NCBI GenBank assembly: GCA_945910665.1
Contig: CAMDZK010000059.1
Span: 1-6,576, forward strand
Reading direction: 5' to 3'
From: an uncultured Peptostreptococcaceae bacterium
GTDB taxonomy: Bacteria > Bacillota > Clostridia > Tissierellales > Peptoniphilaceae
DNA length: 6,576 nucleotides
The stretch's first letter is position 1. Every line of letters begins with the position of its first letter. The notes under the pieces are model-generated. The model worked only from the letters and a program-made list of their open reading frames with translations. It ran no database searches and was not told where the DNA came from. This document shows positions 1-6,107 of the stretch, piece by piece. The position numbers were made by a program, and so were the translations under genes.

Positions 1-1
1 C

Positions 2-217
2 ATGAATGAAGAACATAGCACAGAACATCTTTTAGACTTAGAATATGATTTAGACAATATTGTTGACAGGCACAGGAATCAGCATTTGGAGCGTATGCAA
101 AGAAATGAATGTCTCCCAGAATCCGGTTTATATTACGACAAAGTACTCTCTCACGTAGAACGTGTGGGAGACCATCTCATCAACGTCGCAAGGGCGTATC
201 GCCCCGATGGAAAATAA
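2..217 (+). CDS. C-terminal PhoU-like domain of a probable Na+/phosphate cotransporter (5' partial)
   Basis: The visible 71 codons match the last helices of a PhoU-like four-helix domain. The first half carries the pattern IVDRHRNQHLERMQRNEC and the end carries LSHVERVGDHLINVARA, which resembles the E/DxxxR and ER-GDH-xN signatures of PhoU repeats. In Firmicutes this arrangement, with a short tail after the GDH helix, is typical of the cytoplasmic C-terminus of Na/Pi-cotransporter II (NptA/YjbB-like) proteins, where the domain probably senses or gates phosphate uptake. Free-standing PhoU is an alternative. The frame is open at the left edge and the piece is far shorter than either family (PhoU about 220 residues, Na/Pi cotransporters about 550), so the ATG at position 2 is probably an internal methionine and the gene starts outside the window. 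It converges on the rnfCD unit and ends 4 nt before a shared terminator. The domain call is fairly firm; the transporter identity is inference. Confidence 0.75.
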   Translation: MNEEHSTEHLLDLEYDLDNIVDRHRNQHLERMQRNECLPESGLYYDKVLSHVERVGDHLINVARAYRPDGK

Positions 218-220
218 AAC

Positions 221-256
221 AAGACCCTAGGGCCAGCCCCCAGGGTCTTTTGTTTA
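221..256. terminator. Bidirectional intrinsic terminator between convergent genes
   Basis: An 8-bp perfect stem (AAGACCCT at 221-228 with AGGGTCTT at 242-249) is extended inside by GGG/CCC pairing. On the plus strand it runs into TTTTGTTT. On the minus strand the A-rich stretch 211-219 gives a GTTTTATTTT tract. It can therefore stop both the plus-strand PhoU-domain gene and the minus-strand rnfD. It lies only a few bases from both stop codons and closes the rnfCD transcription unit. Confidence 0.85.
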
Positions 257-1210
257 TCTCGTTTCAAATGTCACACGGCGTCCCTTTTCCCCAAAGGCCC
301 GGGGTGCAAACCAAGCATTAAAAAGTGGAGTCATCACATTCATCAAAAGAATCGCAATGCCTACACCGCCTGGAAAATCAAAGGCATAGCGTAAAAGCCC
401 AGTGGTAATTCCTATAGCAACTGCAAAATAAAAGTGAGCGCGTCTGCCCATAGGGGAAGAACTATAGTCTGTGACCATAAAAACTGCCGCAAAAAGTGCC
501 GTCCCTGACAGTACATGATAGAGAGCATACTCTATGTCAGATCCACCGAAGAGCATACCCATGAGAAAGAGTCCAAGCATCGTTCCAACAGGAGCTTCCC
601 AGTGGATGACTTTCTTATACACAAGAAATGCAAAGCCTAATAAAATTGCCCATTTTGTCGTCTCTCCGATGCCACCGCCGATGTTTCCAATAAACAAATC
701 ATAGAGGCTTGGAAGACCTTCCGCGAGTATATTTTGTCCATTGCCGATAAACTCTAAGGGGGTTGCTACACTCACAGCATCCCACGTGGGAGCAACCCAA
801 TTTGTCATCCAAGGTGTAAATAATATTTTAATGAGAATCCTTGAAAAAACTGCAGGATTAAAATGGTTCTTTCCAATGCCACCCGCCCATTGTTTAATCA
901 CGACAATGGCGATAAAAGATCCCAAGACTAAAATCCAAAAGGGGGCGGTCACAGGATAACTGAGACCCACGAGGACACCTGTCACAGCTGCTGAGAAATC
1001 GTGAATTGTCGTTTCTTTTTTCGCCCATTTTTGATGCCCATACTCGAAGAGAACGGCACTGATTGTGGATACGGCGAGCATCAGAAGGACCCGCGGTCCA
1101 AAGTGCACAACGGCCATCACGACAACAGGAATCAGAGCGATTAATACAGTTTGCATGATGCTCGCTGTGGTTTGGTGTGTCCGTAAAAATGGTGCTTTAT
1201 TCTTTTGCAT
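254..1210 (-). CDS. rnfD: Rnf-type electron transport complex subunit D (flavinylated membrane protein)
   Basis: This is a 318-residue membrane protein of the NqrB/RnfD family. In the Rnf complex this subunit carries covalently bound FMN and takes part in coupling ferredoxin:NAD+ electron transfer to Na+ or H+ movement. About nine to ten hydrophobic segments span residues 20-297. Family landmarks include GGIGKNHFNPAVFSR (110-124), the flavinylation motif DAVSVATPL (144-152), where Thr150 is the expected FMN attachment site, the YHVLSGTALFAAVFMVTD segment (231-248), and a normal C-terminus with LLMNVMTPLFNAW and APRAFG. Length is usual for RnfD, so it appears intact. The start ATG lies inside the end of rnfC (14-nt overlap), with GGAAGGAG 7 nt upstream, which indicates translational coupling. 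Flavinylation would need an ApbE transferase, not seen here. The usual next gene, rnfG, is absent: the unit ends at a terminator. No promoter of its own is evident. Confidence 0.93.
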   Translation of the reverse strand: MQKNKAPFLRTHQTTASIMQTVLIALIPVVVMAVVHFGPRVLLMLAVSTISAVLFEYGHQKWAKKETTIHDFSAAVTGVLVGLSYPVTAPFWILVLGSFIAIVVIKQWAGGIGKNHFNPAVFSRILIKILFTPWMTNWVAPTWDAVSVATPLEFIGNGQNILAEGLPSLYDLFIGNIGGGIGETTKWAILLGFAFLVYKKVIHWEAPVGTMLGLFLMGMLFGGSDIEYALYHVLSGTALFAAVFMVTDYSSSPMGRRAHFYFAVAIGITTGLLRYAFDFPGGVGIAILLMNVMTPLFNAWFAPRAFGEKGRRVTFETR

Positions 1211-2498
1211 CTTGCATCTCCTTCCACTTTTCGTTTAACTTTTGAATATTATCCAATAAAGGAATGCGCGCAGGGCAAGAGAATGTACATACACCACAGG
1301 AAATGCAGATGTCGCTCTTGAGACTCACTGCTTTCTCATATTCTCCATTTTCATAAGCATTGCTAATATGGATCGGCTGAATGCGCACGGGACAGTTCTC
1401 AATACATTTTGCGCATCGAATACAGGCAGAACGCGCAGGCTCTTCCATTTTATCGAGTGCTGTAATCGTCGTTGTGTCTTTGTCCACGGGAATATCCAAG
1501 TTTTCGAAGGCCTTTCCCATCATTGGGCCTCCGTTGATTAATGTATATTCACCGGTGAGTCCCCCACATTGGTCGAGGAGGCTTTGAACGGATACACCCA
1601 GCGGCACAAGTAAATTTTTAGGGGAAGACAATCTTGGTCCTGTCACTGTAATGACACGTTCTGTAAAGGGACGATTGGAAAAGATCGCATCGTACATTGC
1701 TTTGATGGTCGATACATTGGATTGTAAGACGCCAACATCGCCAGAGCGTTGTCCCGTTTCAATTTCTATCCCAAGAACTTGTCGAATTTGTAAACCAGCG
1801 TGCCCTTGGGGATATGTACTCGGTAGAATGGATACGTAGATTGAAGCGTACTCTTTTTCTTGAATGAATTGCTCGAAACGAGCAATCACATCGTCCATAT
1901 GATCTTCAACGGCAATATGTGCTTCTTCTAAAGTATACACATCCATAATTTTTGCAATCACGGCAAGAATCTCTTCGGTATACTCCAACATCACGCGATA
2001 ATCCGTGGTAGAATACGGTTCACATTCAGTTCCGTTGACGACGAGATAACCAACTTTTTTCGCTTCCGTTTTATATTTTACGGCCGTGGGAAAACCCGCT
2101 CCGCCTTTTCCCGTAATTCCTGCTTCTTCAAGTCTCGCGCTAAAGGTTTCTTCATCGATACTTTCTAATGGATCGAGCGTTTTCTCTTCTCCCGTCCCAT
2201 CATTTTCAATAATGACGCACAGCTGCTCTCCACGAAAAGTATTTCTTTCTTCAATGGCAATCACGGTACCAGAAATCGTCGCATGAACATTGGTAGAAAC
2301 ACCATCTTCTGCCTCGCCGATTACACTTCCTTTTTTTACTTTATCTTTTTCATCGACCACTGCCTTGGCTGGCTTTCCGATATGCATGCCTAAGGGAATC
2401 ACCACTTGGGCTGGTGAATCCGCCCTTTCAATCGGTAAATTTTTCGTGTGATCTTTATATTTTGGGATTTCTGCACCCTTGGGTTTGAATTTCCACAT
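1197..2498 (-). CDS. rnfC: Rnf-type electron transport complex subunit C (NADH/FMN/4Fe-4S protein)
   Basis: This is a 433-residue protein of the RnfC/NuoF-like family, the cytoplasmic subunit that exchanges electrons with NAD(H). Seen in order: an N-terminal barrel-sandwich-like region (about 30-100, with IPLGMHIGKPAKAVVDEKD), the FMN/NADH-site glycine loop GKGGAGFPTAVK (130-141), the NGTECEPY motif (155-162), a SLBB-like region ending near LINGGPMMG (320-328), and two ferredoxin-type 4Fe-4S motifs (C359, C362, C365, C369 and C398, C401, C404, C408). The family motif usually read as YPxGxEK appears here as YPQGHAGLQ (229-237), a noticeable deviation. The start is ATG 2498, preceded at 4 nt by a perfect AGGAGG. 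A longer reading to 2708 would run through the proS terminator and coding region without family similarity. It overlaps rnfD by 14 nt. Family assignment is firm; whether it works in a complete Rnf complex is unknown. Confidence 0.94.
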   Translation of the reverse strand: MWKFKPKGAEIPKYKDHTKNLPIERADSPAQVVIPLGMHIGKPAKAVVDEKDKVKKGSVIGEAEDGVSTNVHATISGTVIAIEERNTFRGEQLCVIIENDGTGEEKTLDPLESIDEETFSARLEEAGITGKGGAGFPTAVKYKTEAKKVGYLVVNGTECEPYSTTDYRVMLEYTEEILAVIAKIMDVYTLEEAHIAVEDHMDDVIARFEQFIQEKEYASIYVSILPSTYPQGHAGLQIRQVLGIEIETGQRSGDVGVLQSNVSTIKAMYDAIFSNRPFTERVITVTGPRLSSPKNLLVPLGVSVQSLLDQCGGLTGEYTLINGGPMMGKAFENLDIPVDKDTTTITALDKMEEPARSACIRCAKCIENCPVRIQPIHISNAYENGEYEKAVSLKSDICISCGVCTFSCPARIPLLDNIQKLNEKWKEMQDAKE

Positions 2499-2502
2499 AA
2501 TT

Positions 2503-2508
2503 CCTCCT
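2503..2508 (-). promoter_or_regulatory. Ribosome binding site fixing the rnfC start
   Basis: On the minus strand a perfect AGGAGG lies 4 nt before the ATG at 2498-2496. It is the strongest Shine-Dalgarno sequence here and supports the 433-residue RnfC over the 70-residue-longer reading. Confidence 0.85.
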
Positions 2509-2531
2509 GTTATGTTTAAATCTTTTTCTAC

Positions 2532-2549
2532 TTTTAGTGTACAGTAAAA
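2532..2549. promoter_or_regulatory. 18-bp near-perfect inverted repeat, candidate operator of rnfCD
   Basis: The plus-strand sequence TTTTAGTGTACAGTAAAA equals its own reverse complement except for one symmetric mismatch pair: TTTTA-N-TGTACA-N-TAAAA. Eight of nine dyad positions match. It covers the predicted -10 hexamer of rnfC and stops just upstream of the expected transcription start, the classic place for a repressor dimer. There is no room for an RNA loop and no T-run follows, so it is unlikely to be a terminator. I do not recognise it as a Rex, Fur, PerR, LexA or CcpA box; the regulator is unknown. Confidence 0.5.
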
Positions 2550-2563
2550 ATTTAATTTGTGAA
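2536..2563 (-). promoter_or_regulatory. Probable rnfCD promoter
   Basis: Read on the minus strand, TTCACA (2563-2558; five of six matches to TTGACA) is followed after 16 nt by TACACT (2541-2536; four of six matches to TATAAT). Transcription would start near 2529, giving a leader of about 30 nt before rnfC. It lies downstream of the proS terminator, so rnfCD is probably transcribed independently of proS. The -10 is embedded in an inverted repeat. Prediction by eye only. Confidence 0.55.
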
Positions 2564-2583
2564 ACCTTATGAAGGATATTAAG

Positions 2584-2612
2584 AAAAAAACAGACCCCAA
2601 AAATGGAGTCTG
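2584..2612 (-). terminator. Intrinsic terminator of proS
   Basis: On the minus strand an 8-bp stem CAGACTCC / GGGGTCTG (2612-2605 with 2598-2591, one G-U pair) has a 6-nt ATTTTT loop and is followed directly by seven T residues (2590-2584). It begins 7 nt after the proS stop codon and separates proS from the rnfC promoter. Confidence 0.88.
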
Positions 2613-2619
2613 CATTTCT

Positions 2620-4071
2620 TTAATAAGCTTTTGCCATATACACCATGTGTTTTGCAGGTTTGCCGCAGTGGATACACGTATCTGACAAATGTTCTTGTTC
2701 ATGTTCAAATGGGATACAACGAATCGTTACGCCTGTCTCATCTTTAATATCTTCTTCGCAGTCACCATCGCCACACCACATGACTTTCGCGACGACATTT
2801 TTTTCATTGAATGTCTTTTTAAATTCATCGTAATCTGTGAAAGCAAACATATTGTCTGTACGAGCTTGAACAGCCATTTGGAACATGTTTTCTTGAATTT
2901 CCTCTAAGAGATTCTCAAGGGTCGTATCTAAATCATCCATGGAAACAAAGAGTTTTTCATGGGTATCTCGGCGCACTAAAACCACTTGGTTTTTCTCGAT
3001 GTCTTTTGGTCCAATTTCTAAGCGAACAGGAACGCCCTTCATTTCCCAGTAGTTAAATTTCCATCCTGGGCTTTGCGTATCGCGTGCATCGATTTCCATA
3101 CGGAAATTCTTTTCCAATTGTTTCTTTAAATCATACGCTTTGTCTAAAACCCCTTCTTTATGTTGGGCAACAGGGACAATGACGACTTGCGTTGGAGCGA
3201 CTCGTGGGGGCATTTTGAGACCTCGATTATCACCGTGCGTCATAATAAGACCACCAATCAAGCGCGTTGAAATTCCCCAACTCGTCGTCCACACATTACT
3301 TAATCCACCTTCTCTATTTTGGAATTCGATGTCAAACATTTTCGAGAAATTTTGACCTAAGTTGTGGCTTGTTCCCGCTTGAAGTGCTTTTCCATCATGC
3401 ATCATGGCTTCCATTGTGTAGGTAGCATCTGCTCCTGCAAAGCGTTCATTGTCTGATTTTCTGCCGAGGAGCACAGGCATTGCTAATAATTCTTCCGCAA
3501 CCTGGCGATAGATTTCAAGCATTTGTAATGTTTCTTCTTGCGCGTCTTCATACGTTTCATGACATGTATGTCCTTCTTGCCACAAGAATTCTGCGGTTCT
3601 TAAAAACGGACGAGTCGTTTTTTCCCAGCGAATAACATTACACCATTGGTTCATAAGAACAGGAAGATCGCGGTAGGTTTGAATCCATTTCGCATACATT
3701 GTATTAATGATTGTTTCAGACGTCGGACGAATAAAGAGTCTTTCCTCTAATTTTTCTGCACCACCGTGGGTGACCCAGAGTACTTCTGGCGCAAACCCCT
3801 CGAAGTGATCCGCTTCTTTTTGTAATAAATTTTCTGGAATCACAACTGGAAAATAAGCATTTTTATGTCCAGTAGCTTTAAATCTTTCATCGGCAAACGC
3901 TTGAATGCCCTCCCAAACCGCATATCCATAAGGTCTGATAACCATACAACCGCGCACGGGTGAATAATCTGCCAGTTCTGCTTTTAATACGATATCCGTA
4001 TACCACTGCGCAAAATCTTCATCCATGGATGTGATTTCTTTTACAAATTGATCGTCTTTCTTTTTAACCAT
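2620..4071 (-). CDS. proS: Prolyl-tRNA synthetase, type 3 (archaeal/eukaryote-like short form)
   Basis: This 483-residue class II aminoacyl-tRNA synthetase charges tRNA-Pro with proline in the cytoplasm. Visible landmarks: motif 1 region [17 protein letters not shown] (39-55), RPTSET (115-120), motif 2 [20 protein letters not shown] (148-167), the proline-pocket loop [11 protein letters not shown] (232-242), motif 3 with [11 protein letters not shown] (280-290), an anticodon-binding domain from about 294 to 395, and a C-terminal zinc-binding domain with C433-x4-C438 and C466-x2-C469. The chain ends in a tyrosine, as in Thermus and archaeal enzymes, where that residue reaches the active site. 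There is no editing insertion between motifs 2 and 3, and length fits type 3 (about 480) rather than the bacterial type (about 570). The start has AAAGGA at 6 nt. The gene is preceded by a T-box leader and followed by its own terminator, so it is probably monocistronic and induced when uncharged tRNA-Pro accumulates. Confidence 0.97.
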   Translation of the reverse strand: MVKKKDDQFVKEITSMDEDFAQWYTDIVLKAELADYSPVRGCMVIRPYGYAVWEGIQAFADERFKATGHKNAYFPVVIPENLLQKEADHFEGFAPEVLWVTHGGAEKLEERLFIRPTSETIINTMYAKWIQTYRDLPVLMNQWCNVIRWEKTTRPFLRTAEFLWQEGHTCHETYEDAQEETLQMLEIYRQVAEELLAMPVLLGRKSDNERFAGADATYTMEAMMHDGKALQAGTSHNLGQNFSKMFDIEFQNREGGLSNVWTTSWGISTRLIGGLIMTHGDNRGLKMPPRVAPTQVVIVPVAQHKEGVLDKAYDLKKQLEKNFRMEIDARDTQSPGWKFNYWEMKGVPVRLEIGPKDIEKNQVVLVRRDTHEKLFVSMDDLDTTLENLLEEIQENMFQMAVQARTDNMFAFTDYDEFKKTFNEKNVVAKVMWCGDGDCEEDIKDETGVTIRCIPFEHEQEHLSDTCIHCGKPAKHMVYMAKAY

Positions 4072-4096
4072 GTTTTTTCCTTTCTAAAATAAGCAT

Positions 4097-4126
4097 AAAA
4101 AAAGGCCCTCGTCTGGGACGAAAGCC
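4097..4126 (-). terminator. T-box-controlled terminator upstream of proS
   Basis: On the minus strand a 10-bp stem GGCTTTCGTC / GACGAGGGCC (4126-4117 with 4113-4104, two G-U pairs) with a 3-nt loop runs into seven T residues (4103-4097). Its 5' arm follows directly on the conserved T-box sequence, which would be held in the alternative antiterminator when uncharged tRNA-Pro binds. Confidence 0.92.
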
Positions 4127-4303
4127 GTGGTACCACCCAAATTCGATGTCATAAAAACATCCTTAACTGCCGTATCGAGGCGAACGGGTAAGTTCATTAC
4201 CTGCTTCAGAGTGGGATTCAATTCATCCTCGCGGCAATCCTTTCAGTCGGTGAGATTGCTTCCTGTACACGGGTTGTGAATTTACTTTTCTCTTTCAACG
4301 CTT
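4097..4303 (-). promoter_or_regulatory. T-box riboswitch leader of proS, proline specifier CCC
   Basis: The leader carries the conserved T-box core GGGTGGTACCACGGC (4138-4124 on the minus strand) just before the terminator. Stem I can be drawn directly: lower helix AGAG (4293-4290) with CTCT (4211-4208); upper helix AATTCA (4282-4277) with TGAATT (4225-4220). Between them the specifier loop has AGTA on the 5' side (4286-4283) and GAAT-CCC-A on the 3' side. The CCC triplet (4215-4213) sits where known T-boxes place the specifier codon, followed by A, and reads proline, matching the gene. A further helix GCAATC/GATTGC forms the upper part of stem I. This is transcription-attenuation control: uncharged tRNA-Pro pairs with CCC and with the T-box bulge, permitting read-through into proS. 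Stems II/III were not modelled. Confidence 0.93.
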
Positions 4304-4330
4304 TTAATAATACATGATCTATTCTATAAT
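4302..4330 (+). promoter_or_regulatory. Possible promoter of the pentapeptide-repeat gene
   Basis: A perfect TATAAT occurs on the plus strand at 4325-4330, with only a weak -35 candidate (TTTTAA, 4302-4307) at 17 nt. Transcription would start near 4337. It shares bases with the minus-strand -10 of proS. The -10 match is good but could be a by-product of the AT-rich opposing promoter. Confidence 0.45.
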
Positions 4331-4349
4331 AGAAACAAGACGATGTCAA
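4321..4349 (-). promoter_or_regulatory. Promoter of the proS T-box transcript
   Basis: On the minus strand a perfect TTGACA (4349-4344) is followed after exactly 17 nt by TAGAAT (4326-4321, five of six to consensus). Transcription should begin near 4314-4310, about 10 nt before stem I of the T-box leader. This is the strongest promoter-like sequence in the window. Its -10 overlaps the -10 of the opposing promoter. Confidence 0.85.
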
Positions 4350-4377
4350 CTAAATTCATTAAAAACTTATCTTTACG

Positions 4378-4383
4378 AAAGGA
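4378..4383 (+). promoter_or_regulatory. Ribosome binding site deciding the pentapeptide-protein start
   Basis: AAAGGA is the only plausible Shine-Dalgarno sequence near this gene's start. It lies 4 nt before an in-frame GTG (4388) and 13 nt before an in-frame ATG (4397). The first in-frame ATG (4343) has no such site and would lie about 6 nt after the predicted transcription start. Confidence 0.5.
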
Positions 4384-4387
4384 TTCT

Positions 4388-5059
4388 GTGATATCTATGG
4401 ATAAGAGAATGGAGGGTAGAACGACTCCTCTTGAAAAAGAAATCAGAGGCGTTGACTTTTCAGGGCAAGATTTACATGGATACGATTTTTCTGGCCACTC
4501 TTTTGTCGATTGTTCTTTTCTCAAAGCAAATCTCTCCCATTGTAATTTTGAGCACACGTGGTGTCCGCATACGGATTTTTCCCATGCAAATTGTATGGGG
4601 ACAAATTTCAAACGCGCTAATCTTCGCTTTTGTAATTTTACAAATGCCAATGTGAAAGGAGCCAACTTTTACGCAGCCGTTTTAGAAGATGCAGTTCTTG
4701 AAGATATGGTAGCCGATGAGACCACAGAGTATTTTCACCTTCTCCCGCCGAACAAAGGTGCTTTTATCGCGTATAAAAAATGCGTCGCGGATCGCATCGT
4801 CATGCTCTATATCCCCGAAGATAGCCAAAGGACCTCCGCCACGATGAGATCCTGCCGCTGCGAGAAGGCCTTCGTCGTCTCAATACGCTCTTTCAATGGA
4901 AAAAAAGAATACAAAGAAGCACAATCCACCGTCGACGAGGATTTTTATTATGAAAAAGGAAAATGGGTTTATGCCGAAAACTTTAATCCGAATCGCTGGT
5001 ACGACTCTACTGGTGGAATCCACTTTTGGATGACAAGAGAAGAAGCCATGAACTATTAA
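4388..5059 (+). CDS. Pentapeptide-repeat protein with DUF5758-like C-terminal domain
   Basis: With the GTG start the protein has 223 residues. Residues about 23-110 form some 17 tandem pentapeptides of the A(D/N)LxX type (DFSGQ DLHGY DFSGH, then NFKRA NLRFC NFTNA), predicted to fold as a right-handed quadrilateral beta-helix. One turn (WCPHT) is irregular, and the block is rich in cysteine. The C-terminal half (about 115-223) has KGAFIAYKK, LYIPEDSQRTS, RSCRCEKA, and ends with STGGIHFWMTREEAMNY. This pattern fits DUF5758, a domain often found behind pentapeptide repeats and of unknown function. No signal peptide or membrane segment is seen, so it is probably cytoplasmic. Pentapeptide proteins may bind partner proteins or, in the Qnr group, gyrase; nothing here shows gyrase protection. 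The start is uncertain: ATG 4343, GTG 4388 and ATG 4397 are all in frame, and GTG is preferred for its AAAGGA. An EamA transporter gene follows after 12 nt, probably in one operon. Confidence 0.85.
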   Translation: MISMDKRMEGRTTPLEKEIRGVDFSGQDLHGYDFSGHSFVDCSFLKANLSHCNFEHTWCPHTDFSHANCMGTNFKRANLRFCNFTNANVKGANFYAAVLEDAVLEDMVADETTEYFHLLPPNKGAFIAYKKCVADRIVMLYIPEDSQRTSATMRSCRCEKAFVVSIRSFNGKKEYKEAQSTVDEDFYYEKGKWVYAENFNPNRWYDSTGGIHFWMTREEAMNY

Positions 5060-5071
5060 AGGAGAATTCAT

Positions 5072-5965
5072 ATGGAACAAAATTCAAATTTGCGGGCACT
5101 CGCTTTCGTCCATATCGCAGTCCTTCTCTTTGGACTAGCAGGGGTCATTGGCCGCGGTGTCACTTCGCCCGCATTTGTCGTCACCTTTGGCCGCGTATTT
5201 GTTTCATCCACAATTCTGTTCATCTTAATCCAAGTCACAAAAACACCCTTCAAAATTCGCAATATAAAGGATGCGATTCTCTTTCTCATTGCGGGAATTC
5301 TCATGGCCATACACTGGACTGCCTTTATGCACACCGCACAAGTGGCAGGCGTCGCCATGGCCACCATTACCTTTTCCGCTTTTCCCCTTTTTATTACCTT
5401 TATTGAGCCCTTACTTTATCACGAAAAGTTGGCAAAAAAAGACATTTTCATGGCCTTAGGCATTCTTTTGGGGGTCATCATTCTCGTTCCATTTGGGAAT
5501 ATGCAAGCCAATGTCTTTCAAGGGATCATCTGGGGAATGGTTTCCAGCGTAACTTACGCTCTCCTCTCCCTCTGCAATCGACGGTTGGGGGAACATTATG
5601 ACAGTAAAACCGTCTGCTTTTACGAGCAAGCCATTGCCACACTCATTCTACTACCTTTTTTATTGACCATACCATTCTCAATCCCCTCAAAAGATATTGT
5701 ACTTATCTTTCTCTTAGGAGCCGTGTGCACCGCCTTTGCCCATAATCTTTTTGTCAAATCATTAAAAGACATCCGCGTACAAACGGCCGGCATCATCTCC
5801 AGCATGGAAACGGTCTACGGAATTCTTCTGGCAGTACTTCTCTTAGGTGAAACCCCAACGCTCCGAGAAATTCTAGGCGGCACCATCATTTTAGGGGTTA
5901 CCTTTTTATCCACCTATTTAGCAAGCGTCGAAAGAAAAAGAAACAAAGTAAATGAGAAGGGGTAG
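5072..5965 (+). CDS. EamA/DMT-superfamily transporter
   Basis: This is a 297-residue integral membrane protein with about ten hydrophobic segments arranged as two EamA repeats (roughly 8-140 and 148-285). Family landmarks are the early LLFGLAGVIGR segment (18-28), the IHWTAFMHTAQVAGVA segment (80-95) and FPLFITFIEPLLYHEKL (104-120) in the first repeat. The second repeat has TAFAHNLFVKSLKDI (220-234), SSMETVYGILLA (243-254) and LLGETPTLREILGG (257-270). Members export amino acids or other small metabolites, or move nucleotide sugars; the substrate cannot be told from sequence. The tail after residue 286 is short and basic, placing the C-terminus probably in the cytoplasm. The start has AAAGGAG 7 nt upstream, and the 12-nt gap to the pentapeptide gene indicates co-transcription. 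It ends directly at a strong terminator whose stem begins inside the stop codon. Length and both repeats are normal, so the gene looks intact. Confidence 0.92.
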   Translation: MEQNSNLRALAFVHIAVLLFGLAGVIGRGVTSPAFVVTFGRVFVSSTILFILIQVTKTPFKIRNIKDAILFLIAGILMAIHWTAFMHTAQVAGVAMATITFSAFPLFITFIEPLLYHEKLAKKDIFMALGILLGVIILVPFGNMQANVFQGIIWGMVSSVTYALLSLCNRRLGEHYDSKTVCFYEQAIATLILLPFLLTIPFSIPSKDIVLIFLLGAVCTAFAHNLFVKSLKDIRVQTAGIISSMETVYGILLAVLLLGETPTLREILGGTIILGVTFLSTYLASVERKRNKVNEKG

Positions 5966-6007
5966 TGTTGCAGAATGAGTAAAATCATTCTGTAGCACTC
6001 TTTTTTT
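5964..6007 (+). terminator. Strong intrinsic terminator after the transporter gene
   Basis: A 15-bp stem (5964-5978 with 5985-5999; fully paired with two G-U pairs) closes on a 6-nt GTAAAA loop and is followed by C and seven T residues (6001-6007). The stem starts in the transporter's stop codon. On the minus strand no T-run follows, so it acts in the plus direction only. Confidence 0.92.
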
Positions 6008-6107
6008 GTATTTGAGATGGCTACTGCGTTTCAGAAGCAGAATTTTAAGTTGCAAAGTGAAGTCGACGCTGCTTTTACGGAAAAAAGGGCACACAAAAAC
6101 AGCTTTC

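Noticed and set aside
741..959. Plus-strand open frame inside rnfD
   Set aside because: It has no domain similarity and no ribosome binding site, and it is a reverse-strand shadow of a membrane-protein gene.
2499..2708. A 70-residue N-terminal extension of RnfC
   Set aside because: It reads through the proS terminator, overlaps the proS coding end, lacks similarity to RnfC, and the ATG at 2498 has a perfect AGGAGG.
4343..4387. ATG at 4343 as start of the pentapeptide protein
   Set aside because: It has no Shine-Dalgarno sequence, lies inside the proS promoter region, and would be almost leaderless from the predicted start. It is not fully excluded.
4324..4665. Minus-strand open frame opposite the pentapeptide gene
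   Set aside because: It is antisense to a clear coding region, has no recognisable domain, and overlaps the proS promoter.
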